Shown here piece after piece: positions 1 through 5,452 of a stretch of 7,551 nucleotides of DNA (within the stretch, counting starts at the first letter, position 1; the number at the start of each line of letters is the position of its first letter). The stretch covers positions 1 through 7,551 of the forward strand of contig JAOZSN010000139.1 of NCBI GenBank assembly GCA_029939635.1, in the 5' to 3' direction. The stretch is from Deltaproteobacteria bacterium (GTDB lineage Bacteria > Desulfobacterota > Desulfobulbia > Desulfobulbales > SURF-16). Both the position numbers and the translations under genes were made by a program. Below the pieces are notes generated by a model. It saw only the letters and a program-made list of their open reading frames with translations, was not told the origin of the DNA and made no database searches.

Positions 1-1161
1 GTTGTCTACCTCCTGCATGGTGGAGTCGGTAAGGTAGAAATGATAGAGCACTGACGGTACGGTGAGGATGATGGGGATATCAAATTCTCGTTCCAGACGC
101 TCCTGGATAACTTCCAGGTGAAGTAATCCGAGGAAGCCGCAACGAAAGCCAAACCCAAGGGCCGTGGAGGCATCCTTTTGGAAGGTGAGGGAGGCGTCGT
201 TGAGTTGCAGTTTTTCCATGGCCGTGGCCAGGTTCTCATAATCATCGGTGGAGATGGGGTAGATAGAGGAAAAAACCACCTGCAGGACATCCTGAAAGCC
301 GGGTAACGCTTCTGAACACGGGGCATCCTTTAAGGTAATGGTGTCGCCTGGTCTGGTATCACTGACGTTTTTGACCCCGGCCAGAATATAGCCAACCTCA
401 CCAGCTTTGAGTTCCTTGGTCTTTTCCCGTTTTACCCGGAAAAAACCAACCTCCTCAACCTTATATGTCTGATTATTGGCCATGAAGAGAATGAAATCGC
501 CAGCCTTGATGGTACCGTTAATCATCCGTACCGAGATGATGGTGCCACGAAAGGCATCGTAACTGGCATCAAAGATCAGGGCCTGCAAAGGAGCAGCACT
601 ATCACCTGTCGTTGGCGGTGGCAGGTATTTGACAATGGCCTCAAGTACCTCATCCACCCCCTGACCGGTTTTGGCCGAACACATGCAAACCAGCTCGGCA
701 TCAAGACCAAGATCCTCGTCAATTTGCAGGGCCACCTCTTCTGGTTCGGCAGAGGGTAAATCAATCTTGTTAATCACTGGAATGATCTCAAGATCATTCT
801 CCATGGCCAAGTAAAGATTGGCCAGGGTCTGGGCCTCCACACCTTGGGCTGCATCAACGAGGAGGATGGCACCCTCACAGGAACTCAAAGCGCGGGAGAC
901 CTCATAGCTAAAATCCACATGACCAGGGGTATCAATGAGGTTAAGGGAGTATTTCTTGCCGTCTTTAGCTGTGTAAGGCAGGCAGACGGTCTGGCTCTTA
1001 ATGGTAATACCCCGTTCCCGTTCAATGTCCATGGAATCAAGGAGTTGATCTTTGAATTCCCGATCAGTAATAAGGCCACATTGTTGGATCATGCGGTCGG
1101 CCAGGGTGGATTTACCGTGGTCGATATGGGCGATAATGCTAAAATTACGGATATGTTTCAT
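1..1161 (-). CDS. lepA: Elongation factor 4 (LepA), N-terminal 387 residues; C-terminal part outside window
   Basis: LepA/EF4 is a ribosome-dependent translational GTPase that back-translocates or remodels stalled ribosomes. The minus strand reads from an ATG at 1161 without a stop to position 1, giving 387 residues of a protein usually near 600. All GTPase motifs are visible: P-loop AHIDHGKST (residues 11-19), switch I with RERGITI (48-54), DTPGH (77-81), NKID (131-134) and SAK (162-164). Domain II follows (about 190-280). The LepA-typical domain III segment FRCGFLGLLHLEV (339-351) distinguishes it from EF-G and BipA. The ATG is the only plausible start: the frame upstream has no ATG/GTG/TTG before a TAA at 1225-1227. 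No strong Shine-Dalgarno sequence precedes it. The frame upstream is that of the permease remnant. The family assignment is very secure. Confidence 0.97.
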   Translation of the reverse strand, partial: MKHIRNFSIIAHIDHGKSTLADRMIQQCGLITDREFKDQLLDSMDIERERGITIKSQTVCLPYTAKDGKKYSLNLIDTPGHVDFSYEVSRALSSCEGAILLVDAAQGVEAQTLANLYLAMENDLEIIPVINKIDLPSAEPEEVALQIDEDLGLDAELVCMCSAKTGQGVDEVLEAIVKYLPPPTTGDSAAPLQALIFDASYDAFRGTIISVRMINGTIKAGDFILFMANNQTYKVEEVGFFRVKREKTKELKAGEVGYILAGVKNVSDTRPGDTITLKDAPCSEALPGFQDVLQVVFSSIYPISTDDYENLATAMEKLQLNDASLTFQKDASTALGFGFRCGFLGLLHLEVIQERLEREFDIPIILTVPSVLYHFYLTDSTMQEVDN

Positions 1162-1224
1162 CAGTTTTGTCTGCTGGAGGTATGGGGTAACTCGACCCAG
1201 AAAAAAATCGGCTCGGGCAAGGGC

Positions 1225-1587
1225 TTAAAGGAACTCTCCTTTAGAAAGGAGAATCGTCTTTTTGTCAAGAGAAGAGGTGGGAGATCTTATTTTATTGCTG
1301 GCCAACCAGCCGAGCTGAGCGCCTGTAAATGCCAGTAGGGCGAAACCGGCTGTGGATATTATCTGCAGAAGGCCAAAGATCCATAATCAACATTTAATGC
1401 CGATGCGCAGGATGAGGATGCCGCCTATGCCCGCACCGGCAATGACACCCCAGAAACCGCAGAGTTTGACAATGGCGGCAATCTCACTCTTGGAAAAGCC
1501 CAGCTCAAGGTAAAAGGGCAGGGTGTACCGTGAAAAAATGCCAATGAGGCCAGAGCAGGATACTTTTGCTGACGGCCTGTTTGTCAA
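1225..1587 (-). pseudogene. Remnant of an AmpG-like (muropeptide permease) MFS transporter, truncated and interrupted by TGA
   Basis: This minus-strand frame opens at 1587 (TTG) and reads to a TGA at 1387-1389, then continues in the same frame to TAA at 1225-1227. The first part contains LPFYLELGFSKSEIAAIVK and GGILILRIGI. The part after the TGA begins LWIFGLLQIISTAGFALLAF. Together these match, from memory, the central region of AmpG-family permeases (the E. coli protein has a GGILMQRLSLFRALLIFG segment here), and the similarity runs straight across the stop. About 80 residues covering one to two transmembrane pairs survive out of over 400. The N-terminal half is missing. The sequence after GAQLGW loses permease character and becomes hydrophilic. 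A CGA-to-TGA change would explain the stop, since an Arg fits there. The fragment lies 15 bases past the receptor stop and directly upstream of lepA. It is not expected to be functional. Confidence 0.72.
1236..1251. repeat. Short inverted repeat upstream of lepA
   Basis: CTCCTTT (1236-1242) and AAAGGAG (1245-1251) are perfect 7-base complements separated by two bases. The element lies 75-90 bases before the lepA start, at the end of the permease remnant frame. On the lepA (minus) strand it contains an AAGGAG that looks like a Shine-Dalgarno sequence but has no start codon at usable distance in the lepA frame. It could be a small operator or simply a chance palindrome. Confidence 0.35.
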
Positions 1588-1602
1588 TTAATAGAGATCT
1601 AT

Positions 1603-3486
1603 CTAAAACGCCAAGGTGGCCTTTAGATAGGCAGCCCGCTGGTTCTCGGTGGCTTGCAGGACATCCCCATAGCGATCTCCAAAAAACTCCAGCCGACTGG
1701 GGTTCAGCAGGTTCTGGCCCACTAACTCGAGATCGACATTTGAGCTGGCCCGCCAGGCCAGGCGTATATCCATGTCATTGTATGAAGGGATAGTGTGGGA
1801 ATCAATCTGGCCGATAATATAATACTGAAAGTCAAGCTCAACACTGTCGCTGATGTTCCAGCGTGACTCAAGTGAGAATTTATGTTCCGGACTGGAGCTG
1901 GGGCCATTAATGTTCCAATCTATATGTAGGTAGCTGTAGGAGGCTGCAAGGTGCCAGTTTTCCATGGGGATAAAGCGTGCAGATGCTTCTGCGCCATAGG
2001 TTTCGGCTTTCTTGGTGTCTACCCATGTGAAAACTGAATTCACCGTTTCTGAACAGACCAGGGTATCATAGTCGTTAAAGAACAAGGCCAGATCTAAGGA
2101 TCCTTTGCTGAATAGGTGGCGTAGACCAGCCTCATAGGCGGTTAGTTTTTCAGCGGCCAGGTCTTTATTGCCATTTGCAACAAGGATTCCACTAGCAGTA
2201 AGGGATAGACCGTCTTCATAGCGTGATGGCGTACGAACAGCGCGGGAGATAGCACTCCATACGGTGGTGCCATCTCTCCGCCAGGTCAGTCGGATATTAG
2301 GTTGCAACTCCGTACCCGTGTAGCTATTGTTTTCCAGTTTTGCCCCCAGGGTGAGGTGGATACTTTTTGGGCGCAGGGCGATTTCGTCCTGCAGGAAAAC
2401 GTTACTGATCTGGTCTGTGCTTTTTTCTGGTATGATAGAGAATGTTGGGAAGCTGAAAACGGTGTGATCACGGTTAATGCGGTAGCCACCTCCCCAGATA
2501 ACATTCTGTCTACTGCCAATCTTAAAGGTGTGTTGCCCCTCAAGGTCATAGGTGGAAAGGCCGGTACTGTATGAATCATCGGATCTGTTGGTGCGATCAA
2601 AATAGCCTTTGACGGTTATAGTGGATGTTGCTGACAGGTTTTGGTTGAAGGTGGCCATGAAATTGCCACCGCTGGCTTTGCTTTCTTCTCCGTGAAATGT
2701 ACTGGCTCCTGAGCTGCGTATCGTGGAGCCTAAATCATTTTTATAGATGTCTCCCTGTAGGGTGGCAGTTATATCGTCACGTTGGTAATCAGTTCTAAAT
2801 CCGCCTCGCCCTGATTGCCAATCATCATAGGTGGGGTGTTCTGGATGGCTCTGGTTGTCATGGTCATTGTATTTACCAAAAACACGGTAGGAGAGATTGT
2901 TGTGTTGAGCTCCATAGCGACTGGCAGCAATGGACTCTTCACTTCCAACCAGCAAAGAGGTAAGGCTACCTGTTGTTTCACTACTGCTCTTGGTGATGAT
3001 ATTAATAACGCCATTGACTGCATTGGCTCCCCAGATAGTGCCCCCAGGGCCGCGGATGATCTCAATGCGGTCAATGTCCTCCAGTATGGTATCCTGAACA
3101 TCCCACCAGACCCCGGAGAAGAGAGGGGTATACACAGAGCGACCATCTATGAGTACGAGGAGCTTATTGGCGTAAAGCCAGTTAAAGCCACGGGCTGAGA
3201 TGGCCCATTTGTTGGTGTCTATTTTGGCTACCTGCAGGCCAGGCACGTGACGTAGGAGTTCTGGGATGGAAGTGGCACTAGAATGGCGGATGTCGTCACT
3301 GGTGATGACATGGATGGCAGCCGCACTGCTGTTGAGCGGTTGCTTTTGTTTGCTCACAGAGGTGATCTCAACCGCTAATAACTCCTTGAGGCTGAAGGTC
3401 GTATAGTCGGGAGACTCGGTGGTATGGCCCTGGCTTGGTTGGAACAAAAGCAAGGAGGTTAGCAGGGTGGCTTTAAGGGCATCCAT
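1603..3486 (-). CDS. TonB-dependent outer-membrane receptor (plug and beta-barrel), substrate unknown
   Basis: The 627-residue product is a ligand-gated outer-membrane transporter that would import a scarce ligand (siderophore, cobalamin or another chelate) using TonB energy. I chose the ATG at 3486 because the next residues form a signal peptide (MDALKATLLTSLLLFQPSQG) and AGGAA sits about 9 bases upstream. The ATG at 3564 would add 26 hydrophilic residues before it. A leader segment with LKELLAVEITSVSK (33-46) precedes the plug (about 48-168), which shows VITSDDI, ELLRHVPGLQV, SARGF, VLIDGRSVY, IEIIRGPGG (141-149) and WGANAVNGVINIITK (152-166). The remainder, about 460 residues, is an alternating aromatic beta-barrel ending in Phe (LKATLAF), the usual outer-membrane insertion signature. 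The protein is at the short end of the family. No TonB, ExbB/D or periplasmic-binding genes are in view, so the substrate cannot be named. Confidence 0.95.
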   Translation of the reverse strand: MDALKATLLTSLLLFQPSQGHTTESPDYTTFSLKELLAVEITSVSKQKQPLNSSAAAIHVITSDDIRHSSATSIPELLRHVPGLQVAKIDTNKWAISARGFNWLYANKLLVLIDGRSVYTPLFSGVWWDVQDTILEDIDRIEIIRGPGGTIWGANAVNGVINIITKSSSETTGSLTSLLVGSEESIAASRYGAQHNNLSYRVFGKYNDHDNQSHPEHPTYDDWQSGRGGFRTDYQRDDITATLQGDIYKNDLGSTIRSSGASTFHGEESKASGGNFMATFNQNLSATSTITVKGYFDRTNRSDDSYSTGLSTYDLEGQHTFKIGSRQNVIWGGGYRINRDHTVFSFPTFSIIPEKSTDQISNVFLQDEIALRPKSIHLTLGAKLENNSYTGTELQPNIRLTWRRDGTTVWSAISRAVRTPSRYEDGLSLTASGILVANGNKDLAAEKLTAYEAGLRHLFSKGSLDLALFFNDYDTLVCSETVNSVFTWVDTKKAETYGAEASARFIPMENWHLAASYSYLHIDWNINGPSSSPEHKFSLESRWNISDSVELDFQYYIIGQIDSHTIPSYNDMDIRLAWRASSNVDLELVGQNLLNPSRLEFFGDRYGDVLQATENQRAAYLKATLAF

Positions 3487-3526
3487 AGTGCATTTCCTGG
3501 TACGAACAAATCTTAGTGGCTGGTGT

Positions 3527-3539
3527 AAGCTGTCAGCTT
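3527..3539. promoter_or_regulatory. 13-base palindrome in the receptor gene leader
   Basis: AAGCTGTCAGCTT is a perfect palindrome of two 6-base arms around one central base. It begins 41 bases before the receptor ATG, probably inside its untranslated leader. It could be an operator or a small RNA hairpin. No known consensus is recognised. Confidence 0.35.
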
Positions 3540-3553
3540 CTTTAGGTGGTGAG

Positions 3554-3589
3554 GTTATATACACTCTTTGCGCAACAGGTACAACTAAA
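3554..3589 (-). promoter_or_regulatory. Candidate promoter of the TonB receptor gene
   Basis: On the minus strand a TATAAC (-10-like, complement of 3554-3559) is preceded, after a long 19-base spacer, by TTGTAC, which lies within the left arm of the inverted repeat at 3576-3632. The -35 match is poor. Transcription would begin near 3547, leaving a leader of about 60 bases containing the 3527-3539 palindrome. The call rests only on motif similarity. Confidence 0.3.
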
Positions 3590-3632
3590 TAACTTGCAGT
3601 GGGCTAAGCGTTTCGTTTAGTTTTTGTACCTG
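3576..3632. repeat. Long imperfect inverted repeat in the divergent intergenic region
   Basis: CAGGTACAACTAAA (3576-3589) faces TTTAGTTTTTGTACCTG (3616-3632). The arms pair as 9 plus 5 base pairs, with three extra bases in the right arm, around a 26-base centre. It lies 90 bases upstream of the receptor start and overlaps its candidate -35, with no U-tract suggesting a terminator. It could be a two-site operator with centres about 40 bases apart, or a structured RNA if a transcript starts upstream of it. I do not recognise a known riboswitch core. Confidence 0.6.
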
Positions 3633-3855
3633 CGAATTCCGGACAGGGCAACTGATTAATTTTATAGGGTTTATTTTCGAAGCAAATTTTGGGGCTACGA
3701 GGAATGAGTTTGTCAGATGTGGCAGGGGGGGTTACGACAATTCATACCGTAAAAAAAAGAAATAAAAAATTTGACAATGGTTTTCTGATATGCTACGTGT
3801 TTCTTAAAAGTTGTATATTTTTTAATAACTTATAGAATTTAACTTTTTTCTTTAT

Positions 3856-4230
3856 ATGAGCCTGTCTGAACCCATTCATTATTTTTCCGACGATTTTCTT
3901 CTTGATACGTCGCTCTCCTTTGAGGCTCGCTCCCTATATATGCTGGTAAGTTCCCTGAGTGGTGATGATAGTGCCATGTATGCTCCATCCACAACCATTC
4001 TTGTCGCAGCCACTGGCTGGTCCCGTGAGGTTGTTGAGGGTTTCGGTGCTGAGCTTGTTGCCGCCAGGATTATTCAGGAGATCCCTGGTGAAGAGACACG
4101 CTACGCCTTGCTTCATCATAAGGCCATTCCCACAGCTGGGCCAGTAAAGAAAAAGGCCTCTTTGCCTTCTCTTTCCAAGGATGTTCTTAGTCAGGAAGAA
4201 ATATCCGCCTTACTGCATGTCTTTCATTGA
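3856..4230 (+). CDS. Small winged-helix (HTH) protein with a FliM-like C-terminal peptide
   Basis: This 124-residue protein resembles the short helix-turn-helix proteins of replication-initiator/DnaD-like type. Residues 13-90 show the pattern: FLLDTSLSFEARSLYMLVSSL (first helices), then APSTTILVAATGWSREVVEGFGAELVAARII (HTH recognition region and wing), then a short beta-like RYALLHH. A basic linker (KKK, 98-100) leads to a C-terminal DVLSQEEISALL (109-120), which closely resembles the FliM N-terminal peptide LSQAEIDALL that binds phospho-CheY. DNA binding is inferred from fold pattern only; targets are unknown. The ATG at 3856 is the first start after an in-frame TAA at 3826-3828. No Shine-Dalgarno sequence precedes it, only a T-rich tract. 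It is monocistronic in view and converges with the CNNM gene. It could be a regulator of either neighbour, but nothing in the sequence proves that. Confidence 0.75.
   Translation: MSLSEPIHYFSDDFLLDTSLSFEARSLYMLVSSLSGDDSAMYAPSTTILVAATGWSREVVEGFGAELVAARIIQEIPGEETRYALLHHKAIPTAGPVKKKASLPSLSKDVLSQEEISALLHVFH
4145..4168 (-). terminator. Possible intrinsic terminator for the CNNM transcript, inside the convergent gene
   Basis: Read on the minus strand, AAGGC and GCCTT (complements of 4164-4168 and 4153-4157) form a 5-base-pair stem with a 6-base loop, followed by a T-rich run (TTTTCTTT). It lies about 75 bases past the CNNM stop codon, within the coding sequence of the winged-helix gene. The stem is short, so this is tentative. 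Confidence 0.25.
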
Positions 4231-4243
4231 TTTTGTTATCAGC

Positions 4244-5290
4244 TTAGCCTTTTTCGTGAATTTCTAGTACCTTCTTGCCCTTTGCTCGGGCCAGTTCCCG
4301 CATTGTTTTTTCTTCATCGCTCTCGTCGATAATTTCTCGACCCATAATCTCCTCAATGATGTCCTCCATACTGATAACCCCGGTGAATCCGCCATACTCA
4401 TCCACCACGCAGAATAGATGCTGACGCCGGTCAAAAAAATCAAGTAACACGGTATTCAAAGAGGCGCTTTCCGGTACAAAATGGACAGGTTTTTTTAGGA
4501 TGTTCAACGGCCGTGACTTGCGACCATCGACCAGGCTGAGCAAGACATCTTTTCTTAATACAATGCCACTTATCTCGTCAGCTTGGCCAGTATAGATTGG
4601 GATACGGCTATGGCGATTTAGTTCATCCCGTTTCTTGTGGGCTTCTTCAATGGTGTTGGTTTCATCTAAGGTAAAGGTGACGGTGCGAGGTGTCATGGCC
4701 TGGCGCACTGTTTTGTCTTTGAGTTCAATCATATTTTTTATCACTCCTTCTTGATCCTGATCAAGCTGACCTGATTTGCGGCTGAGGCTGGTGATGGCTA
4801 ACACCTCTTTGGCAGAGACATTAGCCATTTTATTTTTACCTGGAATAAGCTTGGTAATGAGGTCGCAGAGATAGATAATGGGGGTGAGCATGATCACTAG
4901 CCAGGAGAGGGGGAGGGCAATTACAGGGGAAAGCTCTTTGGCGTAGGTGACTCCAACAGTCTTGGGTAGTATTTCAGAAAGAATAAGAATGGCCAGGGTG
5001 AAAAGTATGGAAAAAATACTGATGTAGCCCTCACTGAATACGGAGACCGCGGCTGCCCCAGCAATGGCTGCCCCCATGGTATGGGCAATGGTGTTTAAGG
5101 TGAGAATAGCAGTGATTGGTTTGTGGATATTTGTCTTTAGGTCTTTGAGGAGTTTGCCTGAATGTTTTCCTTCTGAGGCAAGTATTTCCACATGACTGGC
5201 AGATACAGAGAATAAAATTGCCTCAAAGAGTGAGCAGATGGCGGAAATGCCAATGGCAAGGCCTACGGCAATAATGAGCTGAGTTAACAC
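4244..5290 (-). CDS. CNNM/CorC-HlyC family membrane protein with a CBS pair
   Basis: This 348-residue protein belongs to the CNNM (DUF21) family of inner-membrane proteins linked to magnesium/cobalt export. The N-terminal CNNM domain (about 1-150) has hydrophobic segments near 4-28, 58-84, 91-110 and 122-145, with the conserved LSEILPKTVG (104-113). A cytoplasmic CBS pair follows: CBS1 about 195-255 (MTPR at 199-202, SRIPIYTGQADEISGIV at 228-244) and CBS2 about 262-318 (LFCVVDEYGGFTGVISMEDI at 292-311). The protein ends about 30 residues later in a charged tail, so it lacks the C-terminal CorC_HlyC (transporter-associated) domain found in members of roughly 420 residues. Start: a GTG at 5290 with GGAG about 8 bases upstream. 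It is divergent from pepA and convergent with the winged-helix gene, 13 bases between stops. Ion specificity cannot be read from the sequence. Confidence 0.92.
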   Translation of the reverse strand: MLTQLIIAVGLAIGISAICSLFEAILFSVSASHVEILASEGKHSGKLLKDLKTNIHKPITAILTLNTIAHTMGAAIAGAAAVSVFSEGYISIFSILFTLAILILSEILPKTVGVTYAKELSPVIALPLSWLVIMLTPIIYLCDLITKLIPGKNKMANVSAKEVLAITSLSRKSGQLDQDQEGVIKNMIELKDKTVRQAMTPRTVTFTLDETNTIEEAHKKRDELNRHSRIPIYTGQADEISGIVLRKDVLLSLVDGRKSRPLNILKKPVHFVPESASLNTVLLDFFDRRQHLFCVVDEYGGFTGVISMEDIIEEIMGREIIDESDEEKTMRELARAKGKKVLEIHEKG

Positions 5291-5316
5291 AGGTTGGCTC
5301 CAGAGAAGTAATGGTT

Positions 5317-5346
5317 ATTATGCATACGCTTGCAAACAGCTGTAAA
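5317..5346 (-). promoter_or_regulatory. Candidate sigma-70 promoter of the CNNM gene
   Basis: On the minus strand, TTTACA (complement of 5341-5346) and CATAAT (complement of 5317-5322) are separated by 18 bases. Each matches the consensus at five of six positions. Initiation near 5310 would give a leader of about 20 bases, enough for the GGAG ribosome site and the GTG start. Confidence 0.5.
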
Positions 5347-5359
5347 TATATACTATATT
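5330..5359 (+). promoter_or_regulatory. Candidate sigma-70 promoter of pepA
   Basis: TTGCAA (5330-5335) and TATATT (5354-5359) are separated by 18 bases. The -10 matches five of six and the -35 four of six. It faces and overlaps the candidate CNNM promoter. The palindrome ACAGCTGT (5336-5343) lies in its spacer. Initiation near 5366 would leave a leader of about 87 bases before the pepA ATG. Confidence 0.4.
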
Positions 5360-5433
5360 AGCGTATTCACGCACGGCTTTACAGGGAAAAAGGGGTTTAC
5401 TGAAAACTGCTACAGCCTACAGCCTCAATAGTT

Positions 5434-5448
5434 ATTTTCGGAGAAAAT
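5434..5448 (+). promoter_or_regulatory. Hairpin at the pepA ribosome-binding site
   Basis: ATTTTC (5434-5439) and GAAAAT (5443-5448) are perfect complements around a GGA loop. The pepA Shine-Dalgarno GGAG (5440-5443) forms the loop and the first base of the right arm, 9 bases before the ATG. The stem is AT-rich and probably weak, so it may only modestly affect initiation. Just upstream, CTACAGC is tandemly duplicated (5410-5423). Confidence 0.45.
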
Positions 5449-5452
5449 TTTT

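Larger units (their letters stand above)
3487..3855. other. Divergent intergenic region between receptor and winged-helix genes
   Basis: These 369 bases separate two divergently transcribed genes. The receptor side holds the palindrome, candidate promoter and inverted repeat listed separately. The side towards 3855 is strongly AT-rich from about 3750, with A-tracts (eight consecutive A at 3751-3758, then AAATAAAAAAT), compatible with intrinsic DNA curvature. A TTGACA at 3771-3776 is a perfect -35 hexamer, but the hexamer 17 bases downstream (TACGTG) is a poor -10. Better -10-like sequences (TGATATGCT at 3786-3794, TATAGA at 3831-3836) are not spaced for it. No convincing gene is seen here. 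Confidence 0.6.

Noticed and set aside
844..1338. 164-codon open frame on the plus strand opposite lepA
   Set aside because: It is antisense to the highly conserved lepA N-terminus and the permease remnant; the translation has no family resemblance and no ribosome site.
1387..1389. In-frame TGA in the permease remnant as a selenocysteine codon
   Set aside because: No catalytic role is expected there, family members have an Arg-like residue, no SECIS-like hairpin is evident, and the fragment is truncated at both ends.
1603..1640. Small palindrome at the receptor 3' end (ATAG/CTAT around ATCT) as a terminator
   Set aside because: Only 4 AT-rich base pairs and no T-run follow, which is too weak to support a terminator.
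2302..3198. Open frames on the plus strand (2302-2574 and 2815-3198) within the receptor gene
   Set aside because: They are antisense to the receptor, whose minus-strand translation gives clear plug and barrel motifs.
3632..3740. Possible c-di-GMP (GEMM) riboswitch before the winged-helix gene, suggested by CAGGGCAAC, GAAGCAAA and GGGGTTAC in order
   Set aside because: The conserved GCAAAGCC and GGTAGC cores and the GAAA tetraloop stem are missing, and the pairing is poor.
3704..3835. 43-codon plus-strand frame upstream of the winged-helix gene
   Set aside because: Its AGG lies too close to the ATG to act as a ribosome site, half the frame is poly-A/AT-rich DNA, and the product resembles nothing known.
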